A DNA stretch of 64,000 nt from assembly GCA_026545225.1 (NCBI GenBank), contig CM048849.1, forward strand, positions 13,523,541 through 13,587,540. Reading direction: 5' to 3'. The DNA is from Cornus controversa (taxonomy: Eukaryota; Streptophyta; Magnoliopsida; Cornales; Cornaceae). Made by a program: the position numbers and the translations under genes. Below the pieces are notes generated by a model that saw only the letters and a program-made list of their open reading frames with translations, was not told where the DNA came from and did not search any database. Shown in pieces: positions 45,755 through 58,309 of the stretch. Positions within the stretch are counted from its first letter, which is position 1; each line of letters begins with the position of its first letter.

Positions 45755-46150
45755 GCGTGCATCTCGATTGATCGAGATGTGCATTTCGATCAATCGAGAT
45801 TTCGATTGATTGAAATCTCACTTCGATCAATCAAAATCAGCTTCGATCGATCGAGATTGTCTCTTCGATCAATCAAAAATTCCTTCACTGAATCACACTT
45901 TTACTTCGATCAATCAAACATTTAATTCATTCAATCAAAATTTTATTTCGATCAATCGAAATCCCATTTTGATCAATCGAAATTTTCGATCGATCGAAGA
46001 CCTATCGAAGTGCAATCGAAGAATACTGCCTCTCGGGACTTTGGACTTGGCAAATCTCTGTAATTTTTCGATCAATCGAGATTGAAATCTCGATCAATCG
46101 AAATCTCGATTGATCGAGATCCTGGTTTCGATCAATCGAGATGCTCAAAA
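45755..46150. repeat. Internal TCGATCAATCGA palindromic array
   Basis: More than 20 intact or mutated copies of the 12-bp palindrome-like words TCGATCAATCGA / TCGATTGATCGA separated by short spacers. The same motif occurs in both Athila LTRs (41787-41900, 50563-50680). Confidence 0.9.
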
Positions 46151-46311
46151 ATAGTCAGCTTGAGTTATGCTTCAGGGACTTGGATATTTGGGAATTAGAT
46201 ACTACATTGCTTAGATACAAACCTACTTTGGATTAAAGGGACATCATGGAAGCATGATAGCTACCATGGCTTCGCCACCTTACACGTCTATGGCGCGACG
46301 TCCGGATCGAC

Positions 46312-49043
46312 TCACGAGTCAAAATACATGGGATCCGTCAAAGTGATGACATCCACGTATTCGGTGGTGACTTGGTCACCCACACACACTTTTAAGCGCT
46401 GCCCGTTTACTTTGAACAACGAGCTATCTTTCAAGTCCTTCAATTCCACCGCTCCGTGGGGAGCGGCGGAATTAACCAACGGAGGAAAGGGGTCTCTCAG
46501 AAATCTCCATTTAGGCAAATCCATGACAGTATTAACATCGAGCATGGAATTGACTTCACATATGGCTTGCTCAATGTCAAAATCATCACAGTTGAAGTGA
46601 TTTAGGCATGCCTCTAAAGGATCCTTGGAAAGAATAGAAGGAAGTGCTTCTTGAACAAGGTCTTCCACAACATCGACACAAAAGCACTCACTTTCGTCGT
46701 CGGATGTGTGGTGGGAAGCATTGAAGATGTTCAAACGGAATTTCATATTCCCAAAAGAGATGTCCATCACTCCGGTACGGCAATTAACGCAAGCGTTTGC
46801 CGTGGCCAAGAATGGACGACTTAGAATGATAGGAATATGACGATTCGGATTTTGGACCAGTTCCGTGTCAAGGACTATGAAGTCCACCGAAAAATAGAAT
46901 TTGTCCACTTGAATGATGACATCCTCAATGATGCCACGTGGTTGCTTCACCGAACGGTCGGCAAGTTGCAACACAACCGTGGTATGCTTGAGTTCCCCCA
47001 AACCTAGTTGTTGGTAAACTGAGAATGGAAGCAAATTGACACTAGCCCCTAGATCAAGAAGTGCTTTTTCAAAAGATTAATTTTCGATGGTGCACGAAAT
47101 GGTCAGAGCACCCGGATCTTTGAATTTAGGAGGGGATTGGTGTTAGAAAATGGAGCTTATGTGCTCAGTTAAGAGGACTTTCTTAGGAACATTATTCCTA
47201 GATTTGCACTTTTGAGTGCACAAGTCCTTCAAGAATTTTGCATAGGAGGGAATTTGTCGAATAGCATCAAGGAGAGGGAGATTGATCTTTACTTGTTTGA
47301 AGATCTCCATCATGTCTTGGATTTTCTCTCCTTGCTTCCCGAAATGAGAAGGTTCCTGGTTCCTTCAATCTTTGAGGAAAAGGAACCGGAGGTTCATAAG
47401 AGGTGTCAAGATTTGGAATCGATGACGACACAACTTCACTTGCCTTTCCTTTTGGATTTGAAGGGGTATTTTGCAAATTTGGATTTAACGGAAACAATTT
47501 TGGATTTAATTGGGATTCTTTTGGATTTTTTAGGTTGCTCTTGGAATTCCTTTCTCTCTTCCTCCCCCACCTTGGAGTTAATGATTTTACCACTCCTCAA
47601 GGTTGTGATTGATTGAACTTGCTCCGGAGGAGCATTACAAGTTGAAGATGATGGATCTTCAATCATATGGACACCTTTGGGATTCGCCACCGGTTGACTC
47701 GGCAACTTACCTTCCTCCCTTCTATTTAAGGCATTAGCTAGTTGCCTGATTTGAGCTTCTAACCTAGCCATAGATTGAGCATTGGCTTCAAGCTTAGAGA
47801 TTGATTGAGAGTGAGTTTGCAATAAGCGGGTGTTGGCCTCAAGATTGCTTATCACTCTTTCTTCAAAGCTTTGGCTTCTCGGAGGAGGTGGTGGTTGTTG
47901 GTAATTAGATCTTTGATTGTAAGGTTGAGGGTTTGGCCTATAATGAGGCTATTGAGAGGGGGAATTAAAAGAGTTTTGCCCTTGGAAAGAGGGACTTGAT
48001 TCTTGAGGTTTTCATGAAAAAGCCGGATGGTTCTTGTAACCAGGATTGTACGTGTTTGAATATGGATCATTCATTTGTTTAGAGTACAAGGCATTCGCTT
48101 GCTCTTGAGCATAATCGGGAGATTGCCCGGCAATAGGACAATCTCGCACGAAATGTGAAGTACTATAGCAAAACGAACACCCTTCCTGATTTTGGACAGA
48201 TTGGTTTGTAGTAGGCAGCCCATTTTTCATGATTAAATCCATTTTTCGGGATAGGGCTTCTACTTGCATGGCAACCTCATCCACCCGTGATATTTCATGC
48301 ACTCCTCTACAAGGTTGGGTGGCCTTCCCTTTCCTAGTGGAGGAGCGTTGAGCTGAATTGTTGCTTAGGGTTTGAAAAAGTTTCCATGCCTCATCGGGGC
48401 TTTTCAAAAGATATCCACCCCCACACGTGGAGTCTATCATTTGTCTGTGTTGCTCACTCACCCCATCATAAAAATTTTGCACTAGCTGCCATTTTGGGAC
48501 AGCATGATGCGGATAAGATTTTAAAAGATCCTTCAACCTCTCCCATGTCTCATGGAATTGTTCTTGGTCAATTTGGGTGAATCCGGTGATTGCTCGTCGA
48601 ATATCACTTGTCTTACCCATTGGGAAGTATTTTTTCAAGAACTCTATTTGCATCTCCACCCAAGAATGGATTGAGTTAGGTTCTAAGGAGCTGAACCAAC
48701 TTCTAGCTTTATCTTTTAGGGAGAAGGGGAACATACACAGCTTTAGATCATCCTCCGTAAAGTGTGGTACACGAATAGTGGAACACACGGAAAGGAAATA
48801 ATCTAAGTGCCGGTACGGATCCTCATTAGGAAGACCATGGAAGCTATTAAGAAGATTGATGGTGGAGGACTTTATTTCGAATTGATTTGCCGCCACATTT
48901 GGAAATTGAATACATGAAGGTATTTCAAATGTAGTCGGAAGGTAAAAGTCCATAAGCAACTCTCCTTGAGGAGGTGGTGGTGGAGGTGGTTGTTCATGAT
49001 TAAAAGGAGGTAGTCCGGGAGGTTGTCTCTCATTTGGATCCAT
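46312..49043 (-). pseudogene. Athila gag-protease pseudogene
   Basis: The gag start is the ATG read from 49043 (MDPNERQPPGLPPFNHEQ). The gag core contains SFHGLPNEDPYRHL, FPFSLKDKARSWF and FLKKYFPMGKT, then a CCHC knuckle (CSFCYSTSHFVRDC) near 48185-48144. A stop near 48012 and frameshifts follow before a Gln/Ala-rich helix (47855-47700). The aspartic protease (about 47100-46312) has DLGASVNLLPFSVYQQLG with catalytic Asp, then LSRPFLATANACV, and ends MYFDS and a stop. In intact Athila elements reverse transcriptase would follow; here there is none. Confidence 0.88.
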
Positions 49044-49420
49044 GTTTTCAGTCCTAGGCAATATAGGGTCCCTAGAGGTTCCTCTACGTTGTCTAAGTGT
49101 TCGTTCAAGTTCAATGTTACACGGAAGCAAAGGAAGTGACAAGGACCGTCTACCTAGCATGCATTAACAATCGAACAACACCTCAATACACAAAGTAACA
49201 ATAATCTATACAAAAAGAATGAATGAATTCAAACCACTAATTTTAGGCGTTATACTCACAAAGGGTTCCAAGTTTACTTCTCTTTGATGCCCACTATGTG
49301 GTATACCTAAAATCAAGAAGTTTGAGAAATAAGAACAAAATATATACAAAAAGAATGAAAGAATTTCTAGCCTAAGAATTAAACCAGATTTAATCTTCCA
49401 ATGGCGACAATAAAACCGTA

Positions 49421-49439
49421 GTCCCCGGTAACGGCGCCA
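49421..49439 (-). promoter_or_regulatory. Athila primer binding site
   Basis: Read on the minus strand as TGGCGCCGTTACCGGGGAC, six bases from the LTR end. It closely resembles the Athila PBS usually attributed to tRNA-Asp, and it fixes the element's orientation. Confidence 0.88.
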
Positions 49440-49445
49440 AAATTT

Positions 49446-50862
49446 TGATATGGTCGGAACTAAATTATATTGTAAGCTTAATTTTGCCCTTTTTATCAAA
49501 ATATAATTTAACCACTCACAAGAGCACGAATCTTTGTAGATAAGGTTCTATATAGAGGGTATCGATCCCACGAGGACTAGTCGCAATTGTCTTAAAGGAA
49601 GATTAATTCTACTTTAATTCGAAAAACAGATTTTTGAATTTGTGTTTAAAAACTATTGCATGAATGAAATGACAAGAAAAGTAAAGAGTTTAAAGTTGGG
49701 AGAGAGAACTAGGGTTGGTTTCCACCACTAGCCATTCACATGTTCATAAGTGTAGCAAGCATGGGATTCATTAATTAAATGCCTAACAATGTCATTAGGC
49801 TTGTGACCTCAATGACATATCAAAAGATCAATGTGTGTGCTAACCTATCATAATCCATCTTCAACAAGCATAACTCTTCAACCTAACTAACTACCTAATT
49901 ACTCTACTCTCTAAGTGAACACTACATGCATCCAAACTACCTTGTCTTGGCATGGTCTATACAAACTAACATCACACATTCATTTAAACACCATTATCTA
50001 GCCATCATTTGCACTTCTTGTGGAATATGCAAATGTTGTGCATTCAAGTGACAAAATCTACTCTAAGACAAGAATAAATTCCAAATCAAATGAATATATA
50101 TAAGAGATGTATTTGTGTACATAATCACTAGGCTAAATAATCAACATTTAATTACAAATCCCAAGAGCTACAAAGATGAACAAGTTTACATGGCTAGGGG
50201 TTGAAACCAACACCCTAGTAGAAGAGTTAGTTGCTCATGGTTGCCTTGCACCCTTCCATTGATGAAGAAAGTGAAGCTTTTTGGTCTGGTTTAGCTTTTC
50301 CTCCTCCTCTCCTGAAGGTCTCTCCTCTTCTATATTGATGTCTTGAGAGATATGAGATATGTGTGGCTTTTTGGTGCTTTTTGGCTCCTTTTTCTCCTTT
50401 GGGGCCCACTATATATATATATATCATTATATATATCTCTTGTATCAAGAAGACCCCCAAAAGTCTTGTTCAAGTCAGACAATCCCCCTAAGTCGTGCAA
50501 AAAGGGGAATTTTGTTGCAAGTGGGAGAGTAGGTGAGCAAGTGGCCAAGTGGGCTCTGCAGCATCTCGATTGATCGAGATTGAATCTCGATTGATCGAGA
50601 TTTCGATCAATCGAAATGAGATCTCGATCAATCGAGATTTTGATTAATCGAGATCAACATCTCGATTGATCGAGATGCCTTGGGCTGCATTTTCTGATTT
50701 CTTCTCTTGACTGCAGAAAGCTTCCAACTTTGCTCCATTTACTCCAATACTTGCAAAACATCAAAAACACAAAAATACCATAAACATATCTCGGTAAACG
50801 CGAAAACGGAACTAACGTATGTAAGAAAGAGGGTTCAAATGCATAGAATTGAACACTTATCA
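49446..50862 (-). repeat. Athila 5' LTR (element sense)
   Basis: TGATATGGTCGG through ACTTATCA, matching 40676-42084 with few differences. It carries the same hairpin repeats at 50563-50680. Confidence 0.9.
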
Positions 50863-50867
50863 ATGAG

Positions 50868-51145
50868 CACTGGTAAAAGGTAAAATTTATAGCTGGAATA
50901 TTTGCTCGTACCATATTTTGCCAATTAAACCACTTACGCTCATTTAGTGCTAAGTGACTCTCTCATTGAGTTTGTCAATTTTCAGAAATGGTTTCCTTTT
51001 TCAATTTTTTGTCAGAATTTTTTCACCATGTTCATCAAGCCACAATCGATATATTTTTATCGAACATTGTACCATTGATATCCTAATTTTCATTTGAATA
51101 TTTTCTAGTGTTTTGAAAATTAATTCTTAAATTTCTATTTTGCAG
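50868..51145. other. CACTA interior after the Athila insertion
   Basis: Continues the repeat array cut at 40670, then AT-rich intron-like sequence leading to a TTTTGCAG acceptor. No gene. Confidence 0.5.
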
Positions 51146-51221
51146 GAGGAATTGATAGAAGAACTCAAACCGCTATTTGATTATAGTCGTGTTCAATCTC
51201 TCGACATTGTATGCCTCGATG
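51146..51221 (+). pseudogene. Lone exon of an unidentified plant gene
   Basis: A 76-bp block with TTTTGCAG before and GTTAGT after. It encodes EELIEELKPLFDYSRVQSLD then IVCLD and one base. It reads as a genuine exon and is unlike CACTA transposases. The gene was not identified. Probably captured. Confidence 0.5.
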
Positions 51222-51889
51222 GTTAGTTCTTATTTATCTCACATCTCTCTCTATGTACACACGTATATGTACACTTTTTGTTTATGTGTGTGATTTTTGG
51301 TTTTCAATTTCTTCTATCTCTGTTTTTCCTTTTCAATTTTTCAAATGATTTTTAATTTTCATTGGGAATTCCAGTCATAAATTGTTGAAGCTTTTTTCTC
51401 TTTAATGTATTAACTAATACCATTTTTATATAATAAATTTTTGCTTACCAACTTTTGACTATAGCTTTCTTATTTTACTTTATAAGTTATAGTTTTCACT
51501 TTGATAATAGGTTTGTATGCTTTAATTTTTCATAGAACTAGTTATCTAGAAGTGAATTATATATGTGGTAGTTTCCAAAGAGTTCAGTTAGGCAGTGAAT
51601 TGAACTGTCCATATTGTTTTCTCTATGCAATTTCGAGCTGATATTTTCCTTGGAGGATTTTTTCTACTCCCTACATTTTGTCATTTGCTTCACGATGAAC
51701 CTTGTTTAGGTTTATTGGTCACTTTTACTAGTAGTTGCATATTGTTGAATAAATTAGCAAGGAGATATGGATAAAGGCTGGATGTACCTTCATAACAGGT
51801 TATTGTAACCTAAATAACCTTACCCATAACAATTTAGACATTATACCTATCATTCTTGTCATAATGAAAATTTGACTTTCTGATTGTAG
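51222..51889. other. Intron-like spacer before the transposase
   Basis: AT-rich, with no coding exon recognised. It ends in TTGTAG, the acceptor of the first tnp2 exon. Confidence 0.5.
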
Positions 51890-54800
51890 AGCTTCAACGA
51901 AGTATTTAAATGGAGCACGTAGATTTGCCAGTTGGGCCCAACGTAATGCATGGAATCCAGCTAAGATTATATGCCCCTGTAAACATTGTTTAAACTCACA
52001 ATATCAACATTTTAATATGGTGTACGAGCAATTAGTGATAAATGGAATGGATTCTGCTTATACTGTATGGGCCTTTCATGGAGAAAATCGGATTACATAT
52101 GTAGAAAATAAAGGCACTGAAGATGGTGTGGAAATGCCTAAAATGTATGGCATGTTTAGAGATGTGTATTTTGATGGTGAAGAAAACGCTACAACAGATC
52201 CCACTTATGGAAGTTGGAAAAGGCTGAAACTCCTCTATATCCTAATTGCATGAAGTATACAATTATGTCAGCAACAGTTGCTTCATATAAGCATAAAGTT
52301 GCTCATAATATATTAGATACTGGATTTGATGAGCTTCTTAAGATTATTCGTGATATGCTTTCGATAGATAATAACCTTCCTGAGGGGATCAATGCAACAA
52401 AGAAGTTATTGAAGATATTTGACTTGAGGTATGAAAAAATCCATGCGTGTATCAATGATTGTTGTCTTTGTAGAAAAGAAAATGATAATATGATTGCATG
52501 CCCAAAATGTGGTGCTTCATAGTGGAAAGTGAATGAACATAGTAAAAAAATTCAAAATGGGATTCCGACTAAGGTGTTGTGATACTTTAAATGAAAAGGC
52601 TGAACAAGTATTATGGCATTCGACTCATAAAAGTCGTGATAAAAAAATGCAGCATCCAGTTGATTCATGTGTTGGGAATTGATTGATAAAAAGTGGTTGA
52701 GTTTTGCATCAGATCCTCGAAATTTGAGGCTTGGCCTTGCAACCGATGGATTCAATCCATTCGGTGACCTTAGCTCTAAACATAGTTGTTGGCCTATAAT
52801 TTTAGTGGTATATAATTTTGCCCCGTTGCTTTGTATGTCTAAAGAGAATATGATGTTGACGTTGTTAATCTCAGGACCAAAGCGACCAGGAAATGACATT
52901 GATGTGTATTTGGAGCCATTACTGGAAGATTTAAAAGTGCTATGGGAAAAAGGTGTTGAGCTCTATGATTCATTCACTAAATCCTTGTTTAATTTGAGGG
53001 TGGTTTTGATGTGGACAATCAATGATCTTCCGGCCTATTCTAATTTGTCTGGCCAGGCAACAAAAGGTAAGTTTGGTTGTCCAATGTGTGTTAAAGACAC
53101 ATATTCTGAATGGTTGAAATCTAGTGGGAAGACTGTGTTTAGGGGTACTCGGCGATTTCTTCCATTTAATCACCCATATAGAAAGAAGAAAACTTGGTTT
53201 AATGGAAAAGAAGAAATGAAGGGGCCACCTAGAGTATTAGCAGGTTCAGAAATTTTTTGCGGCATTAAGGATTTTCAAAATACATGGGGAAAAAGTAAAA
53301 ATCAAGAAAAAAGTAAAAAGCGCAAGAAGGAAGAGAAACTTAACATTTGGCCATGGAAGAAAAAGTCTATATTTTTTGAGTTACCATTTTGGGAGGTACA
53401 CAATTTGAATTCACCTATATCTTCGGTGGTCATTTTTTTTTTATTTCAGGAGTTCACACTCCTTACTAATAATTCTTTTTGCTTGTTATGTTAGGCGTTA
53501 CTTCTCCGACACAATTTGGATGTGATGCACATTGAAAAAAATATTTGTGAGAGTATTTTTGGCACATTATTGAATATAAAGGGAAAATCAAAGGATGGAC
53601 TAAAGTCTCGTATGGATTTGAAGCAAATGGGCATTAGGGGAGATTTGCACCCAAAGGAGTTGGGGAAAAAAATTACTTGCCACCAGCACCATATACATTT
53701 TCGAAGAAAGAGAAGCAATCATTTTGTAAAAGGTTACAACAGTTGAAGTTACCTGATGGTTATAGTTCAAATATTGGGCAACGTGTATCATTGGATGAGT
53801 GCAAAATTAGTGGCCTAAAATCTCATGATTGTCATGTTCTTATGCAACAATTGCTGCCTATAGCTTTACGAGGGACACTGCCAAAAGGTCAGAGGATTGC
53901 TGTATTTCGCCTATGTGAGTATTTTCATGAAATATGCCAAAGGGTGATTGATAGAAATCAATTGGAAAAAATTGAAAATGAAATTGTCGAAACTTTATGT
54001 ATGTTTGAAAGGTTCTTCCCACCGTCTTTCTTCGACATTATGGTACACGTTACCATTCATATTGCACGAGAAGCTCGTTTATGTGGACCAGTACAATTTC
54101 GTTGGATGTAATACCCCGCTCCAACACATGGTATGATATTGTCCGCTTTGGGCCTGAGCCCGCACGATTTTGCTCTTGGATTTTACTCCAAAAGGCCTCA
54201 TACCATTTGAAGAGAACATACTACATATAAGCACATCCCCTTGTCCACACCCAGGCGATGTGGGATTAAGCACCCTGTACCCTGTCAGTGTGATAGCTCA
54301 GCCCAGTGTCTATCTTCGCACCCACCCACTCACACCCGTCCACAAGGGTTACTACAATCCACCCCCCTACGAGGCCCGACGTCCTTGTCAGCACAATTTT
54401 GGCTGGGTTCAGGCTCTGATACCAACTGTAATACCCCGCTCCAACATATGGTATGATATTGTCCGCTTTGGGCCTGAGCCCGCAAGGTTTTGCTCTTGGA
54501 TTTTACTCTAAAATGCCTTATACCATTTGAAGAGAACATAGTACATATAAGCACATCCCCTTTTTCACACCCAGGCAATATGGGATTGAGCACCCTGTAC
54601 CCTGTTAGTGTGGTAGCTCAGCCCAGTGTCTGTCTTCACCACCCGCTCACTCACACCCGTCCACAAGGGTTACTACATTGGATGTACCCATTTGAGAGGT
54701 AATTTATTTATAACATTCTTCTATATATGTTATGCAATTACAAATATTAGTTAATTTACATATATATAATTCTATCGTTATATTCAGGATGATGAAAGTT

Positions 54801-55861
54801 TATAAAGGATATGTTAAAAATTGAGCAAGACCTGAGGGATGCATAGCAGAAAAGTACTTGGTAGAAGAGTGCATTCAATTTTGTAGTGAGCACATGAAAC
54901 AAGTCGCTGAAATTGGTGTTCGTCATTCTCGAAATGAAGATATTGAAACTGAAACAATGGAAGGAGGACGCCCACTTTCTAAGGGAATTTCAAAAACCAT
55001 GTCTAGTGACATGTTAGCCATTGCTCACCGTTACGTACTATTCAACAATGAGGAGGTGGAACCATATTTAAAGTAAGATGGTACAAAAAAATTTTAATTT
55101 ATAACTATTATTGAAAAATAAAATACTTTACCATGTTATTTTCTTATCAGAAAACATGTGGAGGAACTCAAGGGTTTGGACAGTTGTCTTGCAAGGAATG
55201 AAAGCACTCTACAAAAGAAACACATGGAGACCTTCAGTTCATGATTCAAAACCATAATTAATGCAAGTTGTAATGTGTCAATGACACTAAAGGGGCTTTC
55301 AAATGGGCATAGGAATGATGTAATTTCTTATTCTGGTTATATTGTGAATGGCCATCGATTTCACACCAAGGATGTCGAGAGAAGCACACAAAATAGTGGT
55401 GTTTCCATTGAAGCTGAAACTATATGTCGATCTAGTGCAAGTGACACAAATCAAGTTGCTGAAAAAATATCTTACTATGGTGTTCTGAAAGATATAATTT
55501 TGTTAGACTACTACTCATTTCAAGTACCGTTGTTTCATTATGACTGGGAAAATATTAGAAACGACATCAAAGTTGAAGATGGATTTATATTGGTGAACGT
55601 TCATGAAGGTCAAAGTCAGTTTGAAAGTGATCCATTTATCCTTGCATCACAAGCTAAGCAAGTGTTTTATTCTAGGGATATTGAAACGTCAAGTTGGTAT
55701 GTGGTACTTAAAATACCACCAAGAGGCAAAATTGACTTGGACACTTTTGAAGAGAATGCTTATATGCCTTATGCTCCATTAGATATATCAAGACTTGAAT
55801 GTGAAATTGTTGATGATGGCGAACATCATGTACGAGTTGATTGTGAGGGCATATCATTGTA
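51890..55861 (+). pseudogene. CACTA transposase (tnp2 / TNPD-like) pseudogene
   Basis: Catalyses cut-and-paste transposition in En/Spm elements. The first visible exon gives STKYLNGARRFASWA and IICPCKHCLN, the transposase-associated domain. After a frameshift near 52240 comes CLCRKENDNMIACPKCGAS, then stops to about 52670. The tnp2 core follows: LRLGLATDGFNPFGDLS, LPAYSNLSGQATKGKFGCPM and, after an intron (about 53395-53496), HNLDVMHIEKNICESIFGTL. A frameshift near 53680 leads to ISGLKSHDCHVLMQQLLPIA and FFPPSFFDIMVHVTIHIA, the DUF4218-type part. This is interrupted by a TRIM at 54107-54677, then YPFER, intron, MMKVYKGYVKN and a stop. The last exons hold a DUF4216-like region (YYGVLKDIILLDYYSF, DPFILASQAKQVFYSRDIET). 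Multiple stops and frameshifts make it dead. Confidence 0.9.
54107..54677 (-). mobile_element. TRIM retrotransposon inside the tnp2 exon
   Basis: Terminal-repeat retrotransposon in miniature, 571 bp: LTRs 54107-54356 and 54427-54677 (TGTAATACCCCG through TTACTACA) with a 70-bp interior. TTGGA at 54102-54106 and 54678-54682 is the TSD. On the minus strand the interior starts two bases after an LTR with TGGTATCAGAGC (54413-54424), an initiator tRNA-Met PBS, and ends with the polypurine tract GTAGGGGGGTGGAT (54357-54370). It has no coding capacity, as usual for TRIMs. It splits a Trp-Met-Tyr stretch of the transposase. Confidence 0.9.
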
Positions 55862-56110
55862 AAATATTTTCAAATGGGTATTTGGTTACTTGGTTATATT
55901 TTTTGGTTTGTATTTGGTTACTTGTAGAATATTTTTTGATGAAATTAAATGGTTATGATTATATACCTATCTAAATTTGCGTCAAATTCCTTCTTAAACT
56001 GTTAATATGTTGTTTCTGGTGCTCTTTTTGTAAATCAATAGTGGCGCCTCCAATATAAACTGAATTATTACTCCTTTGATAAGATTACAGGTCATCTAAA
56101 GTTTTTTACT

Positions 56111-58309
56111 ATGTCTGAACATCCTGAAGTAAGTATCAACCTTACTTAATATTGTTTTATCTTAAATTGTTTGTTTTGATTTAAGTATCAACTTTAAACA
56201 TGTGCATTTTTAATGTTCTTCTTCTTTTAATGCATGTACTTGAATGAAGTCATCTAGATAGTGTGAGAAACGTGCAAAATGAAATCGTCGAGCAGCTATG
56301 GCTGCAATGATACGTACACCCTCAGTTGTACGCATTTCTGACGGGGGTTCAAATTCTCCAAGGACACCTTCAGGTGATCAATTTAGAGTTGGTGGGGTTT
56401 CACCCGATCCCGTTACTTCTCAAGGACCTTCCATTGAGGCTACATCAAATACAAAGAAAAGAAAGGGTAGGGGAAAGTCTCAAATGTACAAGATTGCATC
56501 CACACCAAATGAGCGTCTAGTTGTGGATTTTAATGAAAGGGGGCAGCCAATTGGTGATAATAGTAAGAAGTATAGTTCTTGCGTTGGGGTTCTAGCACGT
56601 GAGAGTGTTCCCATAACAATTAAGAGCTGGAAGGATGTGCCTGATTCTCTATTACAAGAATTATGGAATATTATAAAGGTAATTTTTTTTTACTAATTTG
56701 CTAGTAGAAGGATGTGTCTGATTCTCTATTAGAAAAATAAAAACATGTTCTCTCTATGATAGTAGGATATTTATTTGATAATTTGCAGCTAAGATTCGAT
56801 GTTGCCAACTGTCATGCAAGTGTCTCATTTGGATTGATGGGAAAGGCGTGGCGCAATCACAAATCAAATATAACAAATAATGTGTTGTCCATGAGAAATA
56901 ATTGACGAGCCATTGCCTTAATGAAGCCCGATAATGTGGATGAGTGGCAAGAGTTTGTTGCCAATCGATTATTGGAGGAGCATACTGTGAGTATTTATAT
57001 GCACTTTTTAATTATATATATATATATATATATATTTTCATGACCTATATAAATTAGCAACTTTTTGTTATTTACAAAAAGAAAGAAAACAAAAACAAGA
57101 ATTGAGGAGCAAAATAACTACCCTACACACAACAAGCCGATTAGGCTATGCTCGATTAGAAGATGCAATGGTAATAATGAATGTTTATTTTCTTCACTTA
57201 TTTAATGCTAACCATAGTTCTTGTGATTTAGTAGCACAAATAATTGAAACATGCATGTTTGGGTATGTAGAGAAAAGAGTCTGACATGCCCGATAACATT
57301 TCAAGGGTGGATGTGTGGATTAAAGCGCAAATGAGAAAGGATGGTCAGCCCATAAATGAACAAGTCAAGGATACTGTGGTAACATGCTTCTTTTTTAATT
57401 TAAGTTAATCATTTATATTTATTATATTAAATTACTAATGAGTGTGCTTAAAATATGGAATTTTAGGAAATAACTAAGACATATTCCCAAATGACTCAAA
57501 GTTCAGAAATTCATGATGATGCGATCAATCATGTATTTGGTTCTGAACATCGCGGAAGAGTGAGAGGGCTTGGGTTTGGGGTAACACTAACAAAATTGAA
57601 AACCCAAGCACAACAACAAGAAATTTCCCAAAGATATGAAAAGAAATTTGAAGCAATGATGCGGGACCAAAAGGAGCGAATGTTGGAAGCAATGCAACTC
57701 AAAAGGGAGAAAATGAGGGAAGATATAAGGGAGGAAATGATAGAGCAAATGAGGGAAGAGATGAGGGACCAAATGAGGGAAGAGATGAGGGAACAAATGC
57801 AAGAGTTTAGATCATTGTTGGTAAGTGAAAATAAGAATGTATTGTCATCATTTCTATTAAAAATGCTTTGTCATAATTATTTTTCTTTTTTTTCATGCCA
57901 GACACAGAATGGTAATAACCAATCTTGTCCCAATGCTTCACCACGTGTCCCATCTACTGAAAATGTTGAAAGAAAAGATTGCGAGTTATTCCATTACAAT
58001 GGGACAGGATTACTTGTTGCTACTGGTGAAGTTGTTTCCTCGGATCCTTCTACGCTCATAGGTGATGCACCACTCGGTTCTGATTGTTGGAAAGTGTGGG
58101 TCAATTTTATCTTTGAATCCGAAGCTCCCTTGTATAGGGCAGATCCCTCTGGCCGTTATTTGCTTGGGCAAGCTCATGGAAATTCAATTGCATGGCCTAG
58201 CAAGTTTATCAAGATCAGTAAGTATCCCAAAGTATAATATTCTTATATCTAATTCCATTGATACTAAAAATATAATATTTATTTACTTGCAGCTTGGCCT
58301 TCGGGATAA
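56111..58309 (+). pseudogene. CACTA TNPA-like protein (Ptta/En/Spm family) pseudogene
   Basis: The regulatory DNA-binding partner of the CACTA transposase. Exon 1 (56111-56128) encodes MSEHPE with donor GTAAGT. Exon 2 resumes near 56263 (CEKRAK, stop, NRRAAMAAMIRTP), then IASTPNERLVVDFNERGQPI and WKDVPDSLLQELWNIIK. Exon 3 (from 56789) has LMGKAWRNHKSNITN, a stop, and VDEWQEFVANRLLEEH. Small exons near 57085-57170 (TSRLGYARLEDAM) and 57265-57378 (DVWIKAQMRKDGQP) follow. The next exon, to about 57822, has a heptad-like MREEMRDQMREEM region, probably a coiled coil. Then come DPSTLIGDAPLGSD and the C-terminal exon join (donor at 58218, acceptor CAG at 58290-58292), ending WPSG and TAA. At least two in-frame stops disable it. 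Confidence 0.85.

Larger units (their letters stand above)
40676..50862 (-). mobile_element. Athila-type Ty3/gypsy element without pol core
   Basis: Inserted in minus orientation, flanked by ATGAG at 40671-40675 and 50863-50867. LTRs are 40676-42084 (3' LTR in element sense) and 49446-50862 (5' LTR), very similar by eye. The PBS is at 49421-49439 and the PPT at about 42085-42098. Order in element sense is gag, protease, a 400-bp TCGATCAATCGA array, then a GC-rich reading frame where pol and env-like genes would be expected. Reverse transcriptase, RNase H and integrase are absent, so it depended on another element. Confidence 0.9.

Noticed and set aside
47212..47616. Plus-strand frame rich in Leu and Phe
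   Set aside because: It is the antisense of the Athila gag C-terminal region.
54107..54677. The 250-bp direct repeat as a simple tandem duplication or Mutator-like MITE
   Set aside because: PBS, PPT, TG/CA ends and a 5-bp TSD fit a TRIM better than a 9-bp duplication would fit a Mutator element.
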